DNA of 64,000 bases from positions 62,001 through 126,000 of the forward strand of contig NZ_JAVFVU010000007.1 in NCBI RefSeq assembly GCF_030929615.1. The letters are read 5' to 3'. Shown here one piece after another: positions 45,687-56,045 of this stretch. Positions within the stretch are counted from its first letter, which is position 1; every line of letters starts with the position of its first letter. The position numbers and the translations under genes were made by a program. Source of the stretch: Dyadobacter sp. LHD-138. Its GTDB lineage: Bacteria; Bacteroidota; Bacteroidia; Cytophagales; Spirosomataceae. A model generated the notes under the pieces. The model saw only the letters and a program-made list of their open reading frames with translations. It did no database searches and was not told the origin of the DNA.

Positions 45687-46258
45687 ACTAAATATTTCTC
45701 ACCTCAAAATGAGCATGACCCATTTTGAATAAATAAAATATAAAAATAATCATGCTAGCAGACAGAGAATAAAATGAGGAATGTCGTTAAATATGCTGAA
45801 AAACAGCTTGTTGAAAAAAAAGAGTATTGAAAAAATTATATTTCTATAAACAGGGTTTAGGTCTCGGAAAGATCTGCACGGCTCTTACCATGACATATCT
45901 GGTGAAGTGTGGTGTAAATACACACAAATTGTCGAAATCGGGGGAAGAGGTAGAGGGCTAAGCATGAGCCTCAGAGCTTGAAATGCCTAAAAACAAAAAA
46001 ATCCCAGCATATGCCAAGATTATTTGTACACTACAACACACACTATAGGCCACTTGCGTGGCACTGTCACAAAATTATAGAAATCTTGCTATAAAAGAAA
46101 CATAATATTTCGACATTTTTTTGGTATAAGGCAACGGAACGCCAGAATGAAACTTTTTGGAACAAAAATTGCGGGAAATTATAGGAAGGGGCCGTGATTA
46201 CCCAGTTGGTCGCTCTGTATTTAACCAGATGCATCTGTTAAAATATGCATTGAAACTT

Positions 46259-48496
46259 ATGAAAGATTTAAAAAACAAAGAAAAAAAGGGAAGATTAATC
46301 ATTGTTGCCTATCGATTACCATTTAAGATCATCAGTGAGAACGACCAGGTCCGGTTGTTTCAAAACTCAGGGGGACTTGTTTCGGCAGTACTCTCTTTGG
46401 TCCATGAGCAGGAGGGGTCTCCGTTCAACGCGGAGGAGAAGATCCAGTGGATTGGGTTTTCTGAAAATACAGTGGAAGAGCTTGAAGGACAGTCTCTTGA
46501 AAACGATAGCTTCCAGGCACATCCGGTATTTATTCCGGCCGAAGTAAACGAGCATTATTATGAGGGATTTTGTAATAACCTCATTTGGCCTTTATGTCAT
46601 TACTTTCCTTCTCTGGCTAAATTTGAGGACACCTACTATGAAAGTTACCAGGTAGCCAACAGGTTGTTTTTTGATAAAGTAAAGGAGATCATCCAGCCGG
46701 ATGACGTTGTCTGGGTCCAGGATTATCAGCTTATGCTCCTACCCGAAATGATCCGGCAGGAATTCCCAGGGAACAAAATCGGGTTCTTTTTCCACATACC
46801 GTTTCCCTCTTTTGAGTTATTCCGCATGCTGCCGGTTAAATGGCGACAAGCAATTATTGACGGTATTTTGGGCGCAGATGTTGTTGGATTTCATACCAAT
46901 GATTATGTAGAGTATTTTTTAAAAGCAGCCCGAATGGTTTCTGGTTATGGAAATAAATTACATTATATCAATTTGAGCAACCGGATTGTCAAGGTCGATT
47001 CCTTTCCGATTAGTATAGATTTTAAGAAATTTAATGCGGCTTATGACGAGCCGGAAGTGGTCCGGGAGCGTGAGCAGATTCGTGAGTCGCTAAAAGAGAA
47101 GATCATTTTCTCCGTGGACCGTCTGGATTACTCCAAAGGAATTTTACATCGCCTGAACGGATACCAAAGGTTTCTGGAAAGGTATCCCGACTGGTACGAA
47201 AAAGTTTCGTTTGTGATGGTGGTGGTCCCTTCGCGGGATAATATTGAACAATACCAACAGATGAAATCCGACATAGATCAGACCGTTGGCAGGATTAACG
47301 CCAACTTTGGGAATATCAACTGGCAGCCGATTATTTATCAATACCGATCCATGTCCTATGAGGAGTTGCTTGGCATGTATACGGCAAGTGACGTTGCGCT
47401 GATTACCCCCGTGCGGGACGGGATGAACCTCGTTTGTAAGGAATATGTGGCGAGCAGAAAAGATAGAAAAGGCGTTCTGATTTTGAGCGAAATGGCGGGC
47501 GCCGCGGCCGAGCTTGGGGAGGCTTTAATAATTAATCCACTGGATAACCAGGACATAGCCGATGCCATAAAGCGGGCATTCGAAATGCCGGAAGAGGAAC
47601 AAATGAAACGCATGGATGCCATGCAGGCCCGGATCAGGGAGTACGATGTATTCGCCTGGACCAATGACTTTTTTACCCAAATGATTATGCTTGAACAGGA
47701 ACATGAGAGACTTCGTCAGGTTTTTTTGACGAATAAGGGAATTGACAATATCCGTAAGGCATATAACGCGTCGTCAAACCGTATTTTATTTTTTGACTAT
47801 GACGGTACGCTGGCTCCGATTGTTCCGGACCCGGCCAAGGCGATTGTTTCAACGGATACAAAAAAGCTGATCATGGATCTTGCCAAACGAGATACGGTGA
47901 TTATCATCAGCGGGCGGGACCGGTATTTTCTGCATGAACTTTTCAAGGATTTACCTGTTCATATTATTGCCGAACATGGTGCTTTGATCAAAACAAAGGA
48001 TAGTCCGGAGTGGATTCTTAATGAAAGTTATGAGGAAAATTGGAAGGAAAGTATCCGGCCAATCCTTGATATTTATGCGAAAAGGTGCCCCGGCGCTTTT
48101 GTTGAGGAGAAAGAAACTTCTCTGGCCTGGCATTACAGGACGGCAGAAGATAAAGAATATGCTGTACGAAGAGCGCAGGAGTTAATCTGGCAACTCAAAA
48201 ATTTTGTTCAGCCGGAGCTTAACCTTCAGATTATCGACGGGAATAAAGTGGTGGAAGTCAAGAAAACTGCTTTTAACAAGGGAACGGCAGCCCGGTCGTT
48301 CGTGGAAAACGGGAACTATGATTTTGTGCTGGCGATGGGAGATGACACAACGGACGAAGACATGTTTGAAGCATTGCCTGCGACCTCGTACACGATCAAA
48401 ATCGGAGACGATCTTTCGGCTGCCAGGAATCATATCAAAAGTCAGCAGGAGGTATTTCACTTTTTGAAATTTATGATCTCTACGCCTGAAGAATAG
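46259..48496 (+). CDS. otsAB: Fused trehalose-6-phosphate synthase / phosphatase
   Basis: A 745-residue fusion. The N-terminal GT20 synthase (about 10-475) shows RLIIVAYRLPFKI, SGGLVSAVLSL, WVQDYQLMLLPEMIR, GFFFHIPFPSFELFRMLP and DRLDYSKGI. The C-terminal HAD phosphatase (about 500-745) shows FFDYDGTLAPIVPDP near residue 511 and the C-terminal GDDTTDEDMF near 694. Together they make trehalose from UDP- or ADP-glucose and glucose-6-phosphate, usually for osmotic and desiccation stress. I start at the ATG at 46259. The frame is open upstream to a TTG at 46157 and includes an ATG at 46229. It stands alone, with its own terminator. Confidence 0.93.
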   Translation: MKDLKNKEKKGRLIIVAYRLPFKIISENDQVRLFQNSGGLVSAVLSLVHEQEGSPFNAEEKIQWIGFSENTVEELEGQSLENDSFQAHPVFIPAEVNEHYYEGFCNNLIWPLCHYFPSLAKFEDTYYESYQVANRLFFDKVKEIIQPDDVVWVQDYQLMLLPEMIRQEFPGNKIGFFFHIPFPSFELFRMLPVKWRQAIIDGILGADVVGFHTNDYVEYFLKAARMVSGYGNKLHYINLSNRIVKVDSFPISIDFKKFNAAYDEPEVVREREQIRESLKEKIIFSVDRLDYSKGILHRLNGYQRFLERYPDWYEKVSFVMVVVPSRDNIEQYQQMKSDIDQTVGRINANFGNINWQPIIYQYRSMSYEELLGMYTASDVALITPVRDGMNLVCKEYVASRKDRKGVLILSEMAGAAAELGEALIINPLDNQDIADAIKRAFEMPEEEQMKRMDAMQARIREYDVFAWTNDFFTQMIMLEQEHERLRQVFLTNKGIDNIRKAYNASSNRILFFDYDGTLAPIVPDPAKAIVSTDTKKLIMDLAKRDTVIIISGRDRYFLHELFKDLPVHIIAEHGALIKTKDSPEWILNESYEENWKESIRPILDIYAKRCPGAFVEEKETSLAWHYRTAEDKEYAVRRAQELIWQLKNFVQPELNLQIIDGNKVVEVKKTAFNKGTAARSFVENGNYDFVLAMGDDTTDEDMFEALPATSYTIKIGDDLSAARNHIKSQQEVFHFLKFMISTPEE

Positions 48497-48520
48497 CCAT
48501 TTGCCCATAAGGGAATATAA

Positions 48521-48559
48521 AAAAACAGCAAGTCAGGGATAACCTGGCTTGCTGTTTTT
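48521..48559. terminator. Bidirectional terminator
   Basis: Arms AAAAACAGCAAG (48521-48532) and CTTGCTGTTTTT (48548-48559). Between the convergent otsAB-type gene and the 83-residue gene. Confidence 0.85.
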
Positions 48560-48580
48560 AATATAAGGCTGATGCTGAAT

Positions 48581-48832
48581 TTATGCGGTCAGGATATTTT
48601 CCTTACTTTCCAGATTTTCCATTTTAATAAAATCACATCTGAAACCGGCAGAACTTAATGCCGACTGAATACTCCGGAAATCAGCGAGCTCCGATCTCAT
48701 ACTTAACAGGAGATCTTTGAAGTCGTAAGCCCAGTGTTTTACATTTAATTTTTTCAGACAGTCATGAAGACGTTGAAAGGAAAGGACATCAGGTAATTTG
48801 GTACGAAAAGATATTTGATATGTTGGTTTCAT
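48581..48832 (-). CDS. Small protein (83 aa), unknown, possibly HMA-like fold
   Basis: A cytoplasmic 83-residue protein beginning MKPTYQISFRTKLPDVLSFQ. Predicted order of strand and helix elements (beta-alpha-beta-beta-alpha-beta) resembles a ferredoxin/heavy-metal-associated fold, but there is no CxxC. It is co-directional with and 200 bases downstream of the czcA-type gene, so it could be the last gene of the metal efflux operon. This is inference only. Confidence 0.5.
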   Translation of the reverse strand: MKPTYQISFRTKLPDVLSFQRLHDCLKKLNVKHWAYDFKDLLLSMRSELADFRSIQSALSSAGFRCDFIKMENLESKENILTA

Positions 48833-49034
48833 TGCTATTCGGTCGATAATTAAAGATAAACAGGAATTTTAATCGCTTTGTATGGTTCGTTTTATCTCAT
48901 AACGCTTACATGATTCAAAGATGATTATAATTTATAATTAATCCAAATAAGAATTAATAATATTTATTTATACAAATATACAAGACTTAATAGTAATTAT
49001 CCGTGATGTTTTGTGATGAAATCGTTAAATAATC

Positions 49035-52000
49035 TTAATGATGAAAATTTTTGTCCGTTTTGCGGTAAGCCCAATAGAATATTTGCGGCAAGACCGTGAA
49101 AGATAGGAACATACAAATCAGGAGCCCGCCAACGATCATAATGGCAAGGGGCTTCTGGATCTCCGAACCCATACCACTTGACAGTGCTGCGGGCAGCAAA
49201 CCGAGTGATCCCATTAACGCTATCATAATAACAGGACGGATTCGGCCGTAGATTCCTTCGGAAATGGCTTCTTTTAAAGGAAGTTTTTTGATGAGGTTAT
49301 CTTTCATGACATGTACCAGAATAATGCCGTCAATGGTGCAGACGCCAAATAGGATGATAAAGCCGATCCCGGCAGAAATTCCAAAAATTGTTCCCGTTAT
49401 CCATAACGAAAGAAAACCGCCAACGAATGCGAAGGGAATCGTTATTAATGAAATTAATGTATCTTTTGTATTGCCAAAATTCATGTAAAGAAGAAAAATG
49501 ATCAGCACCAATGCGGCTGGAACAATCAGAGACAGCTGTTTGGTCGCCCTCTCTTTGCTTTCAAATTCTCCCGCCCAAACGACCTTTCCGTTTGCAGGGA
49601 ATTTGACATTCTCGTGAACAACCTGCTGCGCCTCGGCAATGGTACTGCCCAGATCCCGGCCATCGATACTGAAACCGATACCGATATAGCGGCTGCTTCC
49701 TTCCCGGTAGATAAACGCCGGGCCTGTTTTGGTACCGATACTGGCAATTTCTTTGAGGGGCACCTGGTGGTTATCGAGTGAAGGAATCAGGATATTTCCG
49801 ATTTCTTCCTCCGTGTCCCGATATTCCTTCTGATAACGGATGGTGATATCAAACATCCGGTCGTTCTCATAGAATACTGATGCTGCCTTGCCGCCAATGG
49901 TCATTTCGATTACAGCCTGGGCGTCGGCCATCGATACGCCATGTCGTGCCATGCGCGCCTCGTCCATGCGAATCGCGAGTTCGGGAATGCCTATGTTTCG
50001 GTATACAAGCACATCGGTGATCCCGCTTACTTTATGCAGATTGTCGGCAACCTGATCGGCCAGTTTTTCCATATCATACAAATCCTCGCCGAATATTTTA
50101 ACTACCAGAGCACTTTTAACCCCGGCCACATATTCTTCCACGTTATCCTGGATCGGCTGGCTGAACCCGAGCGAAATCCCCGGGAAGGAAGAAAGCGTCT
50201 GTTTCATTTCTTTCAACAATTGATCCTTTTTAATATGTCGTTTCCACTCATTTTCGGGTTTTAGCTGAATGTGGAATTCGTTGTTGAAAAAACCTGTGGG
50301 ATCGGTTCCATCATTGGGTCGGCCAGTCTGGCTCATGACGAATTTCACTTCCTGAAAAGATCTCAGCGTATCGCGCAGTGCATTTCCGGTTTTGACAGAC
50401 TGTTCCAGACTTATGCTGTTGGGTAAAGTGGCCCGTACATAGATGGCACCTTCATTTAATTTGGGAATAAACTCGGTCCCGTAAGTCAGAAATTTTCCGA
50501 CACAAACCATAAACAATACCACGAAGGCCCCTATGGCGAGACGTTTGTTCCGATCGCTCCAAAGGTATAGTTTGAAAATATTATCCCGGAAAAAGTTAAC
50601 CACCGGGTTGTTCTTCTCCGTAATATTCTTCCGGAGTAATACCTTACACATGGCCGGCACGAAAGTGAGGCTTAATATCAATGAACCTACCAACGCGTAA
50701 CCCAGCGTAAATGCGAGTGGCGTAAACATTTTTCCTTCCACTTTCTGGAACGAGAAAATTGGCAAGAGCGCAATGATGAGGATAATCTGTGCGAAAAAGA
50801 TATGGGACGCTACGTTTTTCACACTGCGTTTTATCAACCCGAGTTTCGACATTTTATTGAACCGGTCGACACCGAGCCGGTGCGCGCTTTTTTCTAGATC
50901 TACATAAATTTTTTCAACAATAACCATGGTGCCTTCGAGTAACAAACCAAAGTCGATCGCACCCAGGGAAATCAGGTTGGCAGGTAATCCCTGTATCCGA
51001 AGCATGGTAATGGCAAAAAGAAAGGACAAGGGGATAACCAAAGCGACCGTAACGGTGGTGCGCCAGTTGAAAAGGAAGATGAAGACGATGACGGAGACAA
51101 GTACAATGCCTTCTGCCAGGTTATGGGTAACGGTGTTGACAGTCGCGGTGACCAGCTCGGTTCTGTCGATCACCGGGACAATTTTGACGTCCGAGGGAAG
51201 AATTCGGTTGTTAAGCTCATCAATTGTTTTACGTAGTTTTACAATCACCTCACTTGGATTTTCTCCTCGTAGCATCACGACAATTCCTTCAACGAGGTCT
51301 TTGTCTTCACCAAGTCCCACTTGTCCAAGTCTTGGTTTTGCAGTAATATTCACTTCTGCTACTTCTTTTACGTGAACAGGCGCTGAACCCTTCACACTGA
51401 TGAGGATATTCTCAATATCCTTTGTGCTTTCTAGCAAACCAACGCCACGGACGACATAGGCCTGATCTCCTTTCTGAATGACATCTCCGCCAACATTGAT
51501 GTTACTTTTCCCGACGGCTTCATAAACATCAAGCGGGGTGAGGTCGTACTGGGCGAGCAAAGCAGGATTAACCCGTACTTCGTAGATTTTTTCTTCTCCG
51601 CCAAAGCTGGCAACGTTTGCAACACCGGGCACGGCTACCAGTTCCCGCTCAATAACCCACTCCTGGAGTGCTGTGAGCTCTTTAAGTGGCCGGTCACTTT
51701 TCAAAACATACCTAAAAATTTCACCGGTTGCTCCGTAGGGCGGCTCAATCTCGGCGTTGGCTCCCTGGGGCAAATCGATATTTCTTAATCTTGTTGAGGC
51801 ATATTGCTGCGCGTAAAAATCTTCGACTTTGTCGTCAAATAAAACGGTAACGACCGATAAGCCGAAGAGGGAAATGGACCGCACCTCTGTTTTTTTAGGA
51901 ATGGTATTCATTTCCTTCATGACGGGCAGCGTAATGAATTTTTCTATTTCTTCGGCACTTCTTCCCGGCCATTGCGTGATAATCCTCGCCCGGGTATTGG

Positions 52001-52136
52001 TTACATCCGGAAATGCTTCAATCGGTGTTTCTATATAACTCACAACGCCCACAATCGCCAGAACGGCCGTCATGAAAAACACCAGCATGGTATTTTTCAA
52101 GGAGAAGGCGACAATACTTTGTGTTAATTTCTGCAT
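49035..52136 (-). CDS. czcA: CzcA/CusA-family heavy-metal RND efflux pump
   Basis: A 1033-residue 12-span inner-membrane pump. It exports divalent or monovalent metal ions, driven by protons, through the adaptor and outer-membrane factor encoded just upstream. Features: TM1 (16-36), ETPIEAFPDVTN after it, the conserved porter TM4 block LGAIDFGLLLEGTMVIVEK with D395 and E408, and the C-terminal span group. The second acidic residue of the proton-relay motif (Asp 408 in CzcA) is Glu 401 here. The GRPNDGTDPTGFF block is of the CzcA rather than CusA style, but metal specificity is uncertain. It is transcribed after the adaptor gene with a 12-base gap. Confidence 0.9.
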   Translation of the reverse strand: MQKLTQSIVAFSLKNTMLVFFMTAVLAIVGVVSYIETPIEAFPDVTNTRARIITQWPGRSAEEIEKFITLPVMKEMNTIPKKTEVRSISLFGLSVVTVLFDDKVEDFYAQQYASTRLRNIDLPQGANAEIEPPYGATGEIFRYVLKSDRPLKELTALQEWVIERELVAVPGVANVASFGGEEKIYEVRVNPALLAQYDLTPLDVYEAVGKSNINVGGDVIQKGDQAYVVRGVGLLESTKDIENILISVKGSAPVHVKEVAEVNITAKPRLGQVGLGEDKDLVEGIVVMLRGENPSEVIVKLRKTIDELNNRILPSDVKIVPVIDRTELVTATVNTVTHNLAEGIVLVSVIVFIFLFNWRTTVTVALVIPLSFLFAITMLRIQGLPANLISLGAIDFGLLLEGTMVIVEKIYVDLEKSAHRLGVDRFNKMSKLGLIKRSVKNVASHIFFAQIILIIALLPIFSFQKVEGKMFTPLAFTLGYALVGSLILSLTFVPAMCKVLLRKNITEKNNPVVNFFRDNIFKLYLWSDRNKRLAIGAFVVLFMVCVGKFLTYGTEFIPKLNEGAIYVRATLPNSISLEQSVKTGNALRDTLRSFQEVKFVMSQTGRPNDGTDPTGFFNNEFHIQLKPENEWKRHIKKDQLLKEMKQTLSSFPGISLGFSQPIQDNVEEYVAGVKSALVVKIFGEDLYDMEKLADQVADNLHKVSGITDVLVYRNIGIPELAIRMDEARMARHGVSMADAQAVIEMTIGGKAASVFYENDRMFDITIRYQKEYRDTEEEIGNILIPSLDNHQVPLKEIASIGTKTGPAFIYREGSSRYIGIGFSIDGRDLGSTIAEAQQVVHENVKFPANGKVVWAGEFESKERATKQLSLIVPAALVLIIFLLYMNFGNTKDTLISLITIPFAFVGGFLSLWITGTIFGISAGIGFIILFGVCTIDGIILVHVMKDNLIKKLPLKEAISEGIYGRIRPVIMIALMGSLGLLPAALSSGMGSEIQKPLAIMIVGGLLICMFLSFTVLPQIFYWAYRKTDKNFHH

Positions 52137-52147
52137 GAAAATCGATA

Positions 52148-53239
52148 TTATTTACCCAGATTAATTACGTCAGAGAAAAGCAACAGCTGATTGTTGATTA
52201 CAATATTTTCTCCTGTTGAAAGTCCGTTTTTAAAGAAAACCTTATCATTATCTTTTGCATCGACAATCACTTTTCTTGGCGTAAGTGCCCCATCAGGTCT
52301 TTGTATCAACAGATAGTTTTCGTTGTTGTGAAAAATCAAAGCATTGGCAGGAACTCCGATGGCAAAGTCTTTCGTGTTTTTCTTTACAACGGCCTCAATC
52401 GCCAGTCCGGGTTTAAGTTTCAAATCTTTGTTAGGCATTCGGATGCGTGCTTTGAGGACGCGCTCCTGCGGGTCAAAAACCTGGGATATTTCCGAAATAA
52501 TACCCTCAAAAGTCTCACCGGGATAAGCCTTGGATTTGATAACAGCCGCCATGCCTTTTTGTACAAAAGGAAGATCCATTGCATAGACATTGGTTGTGAC
52601 CCAGACGTCAGATAGATCCGAAATCGTAAACAGATCGGCGCCGCTGCTTATTTGTGTGCCACCGGAAATGTTATTTTGAACAACATAACCACTGACAGGC
52701 GCTTTGATCTGAAAAACTCCCTTTTCGGTACTGGCATTGTAAAGTGATAGGTTAGACTGTATTTTTTCGATTTCTGATTTGAGAATATCTACTTCACTTT
52801 GGGCTTCTACGAGATCTTTCTCTGACGAGATCCGGTCTCCAAACATGGATTCTGCAACAGAGAGCTTTCTTTTCGCGACCAGCAGTTGAGATTCAAGAGT
52901 GCTTTTTTGAGACGTCAGATCCGTTAGTTCGCTGCTTTTGAGCTCGGCTAAAACCTGCCCTTTGTTTACTTTATCGCCGAGAGAAAAATACATTTTGGTA
53001 ATAACGCCGCTGATCAAACTGGCGTAATGCACGACCTGATCCGGATTGTGTTCAATTTGTCCGTTTAGCCGTATCGATTCCGTGACGGATTCCAGTTTGG
53101 TTTGATAGGTGGTCACAGACTGTGATACCGGATTTGCATTTTCTTTGGACTGAGACACCTGCCCGGGCTTGGTTTCACAGGAAGAAAACGCCAGGCCGAT
53201 TATAAGTGTAGTCAGGATATTGTATGGTGTTGCTGACAT
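52148..53239 (-). CDS. czcB: RND periplasmic adaptor (membrane fusion protein) lipoprotein
   Basis: From the ATG at 53239 the 363-residue product has a lipoprotein signal (NILTTLIIGLAFSSC), a barrel-sandwich hybrid region (VVHYASLISGVITKMYFSLG, then GVFQIKAPVSGYVVQ), a hairpin of coiled-coil helices (about 90-160), and beta-barrel/membrane-proximal domains (PANALIFHNNENYLLIQR). The frame is open to an ATG at 53326, overlapping the OMF gene by 41 bases, but the lipoprotein start is better. It bridges the pump and the outer-membrane factor. Confidence 0.87.
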   Translation of the reverse strand: MSATPYNILTTLIIGLAFSSCETKPGQVSQSKENANPVSQSVTTYQTKLESVTESIRLNGQIEHNPDQVVHYASLISGVITKMYFSLGDKVNKGQVLAELKSSELTDLTSQKSTLESQLLVAKRKLSVAESMFGDRISSEKDLVEAQSEVDILKSEIEKIQSNLSLYNASTEKGVFQIKAPVSGYVVQNNISGGTQISSGADLFTISDLSDVWVTTNVYAMDLPFVQKGMAAVIKSKAYPGETFEGIISEISQVFDPQERVLKARIRMPNKDLKLKPGLAIEAVVKKNTKDFAIGVPANALIFHNNENYLLIQRPDGALTPRKVIVDAKDNDKVFFKNGLSTGENIVINNQLLLFSDVINLGK

Positions 53240-53285
53240 ATTGGTTTTGAGATATGCTGTTTTTAGCGTTTGGTTTGGGTTCTGA

Positions 53286-54608
53286 CTAATGGATTTCACT
53301 GGCCGTGACGAAATTGAGATCTTCAAGGCTATCGTTCAGTTGTTTCGTCGTGGTTAGGATCGTTCGTTTATTGGATAGGTAAGCGTCGAAGAAGTCCAGG
53401 TATTCGATCATGTTGATACGTCGCTGCATGAAATAGTCGGTGTAGGTTTGAAACACCTGATCGAGGTCACGCACATAATCAAGATCCAGCGCCTGATAAG
53501 CCTGAAGACTGTTTTGAAGGGTACGGAAAACCTGGGTTACTTCCGTTTCAATACCTTTCGTTTTTTGCTCGGAAAGTACTTTTGACTTTTCAATACCTAT
53601 TTTACTTTCCAGAATGTTTCCCTGATTTCTGTTAAAAACCGGCAGATCCATCTTGAAACCGAAACCGATAAAGTTGAGCAGAAAATTTCCGCCACGGTCG
53701 TAATTGGCACCGAGTGTAAGGTCCGGTTTTCTTTGTGCGTATTCCAGATCATATTTTTTACTGGCAAGCGTTTCTTTCAAAAAACTGATCTTTCCGTCTG
53801 GTCGGTTTGTTACGGCTGTGAATTGAAGGTTGTCAAGTGACCTGGAATTTAGCCCGGTCAGGTTTACCGCGATCGGAATATCTGCCTGTATGTAACGCTG
53901 AGAGGGAATGTTCAAAAGCACCGACAGCTCCTTTTGAACGCCGTGCATTTCGTTACGGTTTTCAAGGATTTGCTGTCCGAGTTCTAGTTTCAAAGCCTTT
54001 AACCGGAAAATCTCAACCTTGCTGATGTTATTCTGATTGAATTGATTTTCAAAAGCAGCAAGTAGTTTTGCCAAAGCCGCATTCTGATTGTTCAGAACGG
54101 TCAGGAAAGTTTGTTTATAGGAAAGTGCAAAGATGTTTTTACGGAGCTCCGTTTTTAGGTTTCTCAGTAGTTCGGAATAATACTCTGCCGCGATTTCTCT
54201 GGAAACCGATTCCAGTGCAATCCGTTTTTTTCGCTTTCCCGCGGTTTCAATGCGTTGTTCCAGTGCGGCCGAAAACTGCTGGTTTTTGCCGAAGTTCCCG
54301 ATGATAGGTGGCAGCTTTTCGCCCGAGGAAAGCTGGTTTTTTGTTGCCCAAAGGTTAACTTCATCCACACTGAACTCGGGATTAGGCCATAGTTTAGCCT
54401 GGATAACCTGCGCTTCGGCCTGGTTAATATTCAGTTTCTGAACGATAAGGTCCAGGTTGTTATTTAGAAACAAACCCTCGGCTTCTTTCTGGTTAATGAC
54501 CAGCGTATCCTGTAAAACAGGTGCGGCCGCTAAACAGCAATGGTTTAAGAGGAGGGAGAAACTTAATGCAATGAATGCCTTCACAAAATCAATAGTTGAT
54601 GAAGGCAC
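53286..54608 (-). CDS. czcC: TolC/CzcC-family outer-membrane efflux factor
   Basis: A 440-residue exported protein (signal ending CCLAAAP). Two outer-membrane-efflux repeats: NNNLDLIVQKLNINQAEAQV / AKLWPNPEFSVDEVNLWATK near the start and QRKPDLTLGANYDRGGNFLL with the C-terminal helix LQAYQALDLDYVRDLDQVFQ. It gives the exit channel of the tripartite metal pump. First gene of the operon czcC-czcB-czcA. Confidence 0.87.
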   Translation of the reverse strand: MPSSTIDFVKAFIALSFSLLLNHCCLAAAPVLQDTLVINQKEAEGLFLNNNLDLIVQKLNINQAEAQVIQAKLWPNPEFSVDEVNLWATKNQLSSGEKLPPIIGNFGKNQQFSAALEQRIETAGKRKKRIALESVSREIAAEYYSELLRNLKTELRKNIFALSYKQTFLTVLNNQNAALAKLLAAFENQFNQNNISKVEIFRLKALKLELGQQILENRNEMHGVQKELSVLLNIPSQRYIQADIPIAVNLTGLNSRSLDNLQFTAVTNRPDGKISFLKETLASKKYDLEYAQRKPDLTLGANYDRGGNFLLNFIGFGFKMDLPVFNRNQGNILESKIGIEKSKVLSEQKTKGIETEVTQVFRTLQNSLQAYQALDLDYVRDLDQVFQTYTDYFMQRRINMIEYLDFFDAYLSNKRTILTTTKQLNDSLEDLNFVTASEIH

Positions 54609-54692
54609 AAAATTAAAACGGCAGGATTAGAGCGTTCTTTGAGGTAAATTAGAAAATGATGGGTGCAACATTAAAAGTAAATGAGAGGAAAT

Positions 54693-56045
54693 TTAAAAGT
54701 CAAGACGGATGCGTGTTCCGTTATTTTGCTCCGATTTGATGGAAATTCCGATGCTGTGATTGGTGAAAATCTTATAGGCTATGGTCATGCCTAGACCGTT
54801 TCCCTTTATTTTTCCGGTATTTTGTCCCCGGTAAAAGGGTTCGGAAATGTGCTGGATATCTTGTGCACTGATCCCGATTCCATGATCCTGAATTTCGATG
54901 ACGAGTTTGTTTTCGACCTTTTTTAAGGTAATATCAACCGGTTTTTGTTCCGAAAACTTTGCTGCATTTTCGATCAGATTGTATAAGGCCATGTATACCT
55001 GTGTTTTAACGCAGTTGTATTGAAGTAAATCACTCGTTTCCTCGGGAAGATCCCAATGCAGGTTGATCTTTGTTGTTGGGTATTCCGCAGCAAGCTTATC
55101 CAGTACTTCCCACAGGATTTCATCAATTCGTTCCGGTTGCGTTTCTTGCCGGTTTTTCTGCTCCAATCCGGACAGCATCAATAAGTTTTCAAGTATTTTT
55201 TCGAGGCGTTCGGCGTCGTTTAAAACGTTCTCGCTCACATTTTTATATTCCATCATATCCCGGTCTTTTTGAAGCAGTACTTCCAGGTCGCCGACAATGG
55301 AGGAGAGCGGACTTCTTAATTCGTGGGATGCGTGGCTGATGAAGTTTTTCTGGATTTGAATGTTCTGATAAACCTTTTCAAGAATGGAGTTAAATTCCTC
55401 AAACAAGTCTTCAAGCTCGTCCTTCGTTCGGGGATAAGTCAGCTGATGTTTCTGTCCGGTCATGTCAATATTTTTGACCTGCTCAATGATCTGTCTGACA
55501 GGGGTGTAGGCTATTTTCGATAACGTGTAACTGAGTGTTACTATAACGAGAATGCCAAGGAGGAGCGCAATAAGCAAAATTCGGACAAATTCACTTTCCT
55601 GCGTTTCCAGTATTGGGTTATTTGCTCTAATGATAATGCTGAAAGAGCCCTGATTGTCACGGTAGTAAATGGCGTAATAAAAAGCGTTACCAACCTTAAA
55701 GCTGTAATGGTTGTTGGCGCGGATGGTTTTGAGGATTTTTGCCGTAATGTTGGTGTCCGGATCGGCCTCTCCATAATGGATATGCCCCGTTTTATCGTAA
55801 AGGCGAATTTCCTGGTTGGCGCTTGCAGTCAGAAATTTTTTCTCGATCCTGCTGTATTCCTTTGTTGTCAGTTCATCTTCTTCAAGATAAAACATGGCAG
55901 TAAGGGAAGCCGTCCTGGCGAGTTCTTCAAAGAAAATCCGCTCCGCGGATCTTACGAAATTCAGATAGATAAGAACGGAGGAAATTGTAAAAACCAGACC
56001 GAAAACCAGTGAGGAATTTAGCGTTAGTTTGTGTTGGATTTTCAT
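54693..56045 (-). CDS. Sensor histidine kinase (CusS/CzcS-like)
   Basis: A 450-residue two-span kinase: TM1 at 11-30, periplasmic domain 31-152, TM2 at 153-175, HAMP-like 176-230, HisKA with phosphoacceptor H241 in SHASHELRSP, and HATPase with NLIENAAKFSE, DHGIGIS and KGNGLGMTIAYKI. It overlaps the response-regulator gene by 4 bases. Placed next to the czcCBA-type operon, it probably senses metal in the periplasm and controls the pump. Confidence 0.9.
   Translation of the reverse strand: MKIQHKLTLNSSLVFGLVFTISSVLIYLNFVRSAERIFFEELARTASLTAMFYLEEDELTTKEYSRIEKKFLTASANQEIRLYDKTGHIHYGEADPDTNITAKILKTIRANNHYSFKVGNAFYYAIYYRDNQGSFSIIIRANNPILETQESEFVRILLIALLLGILVIVTLSYTLSKIAYTPVRQIIEQVKNIDMTGQKHQLTYPRTKDELEDLFEEFNSILEKVYQNIQIQKNFISHASHELRSPLSSIVGDLEVLLQKDRDMMEYKNVSENVLNDAERLEKILENLLMLSGLEQKNRQETQPERIDEILWEVLDKLAAEYPTTKINLHWDLPEETSDLLQYNCVKTQVYMALYNLIENAAKFSEQKPVDITLKKVENKLVIEIQDHGIGISAQDIQHISEPFYRGQNTGKIKGNGLGMTIAYKIFTNHSIGISIKSEQNNGTRIRLDF

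Larger units (their letters stand above)
45292..46258. other. Long intergenic region with three terminators, no gene supported
   Basis: About 965 bases. Three terminator hairpins are present. The ATCCC...GATT hairpin at 45657-45686 has a degenerate copy near 45995-46025. A short run near 45845-45960 can be read as KQGLGLGKICTALTMTYLVK, vaguely helix-turn-helix-like, but it is too short and broken to call. GCCAC-TTGC-GTGGC lies at about 46049-46062. Confidence 0.45.
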
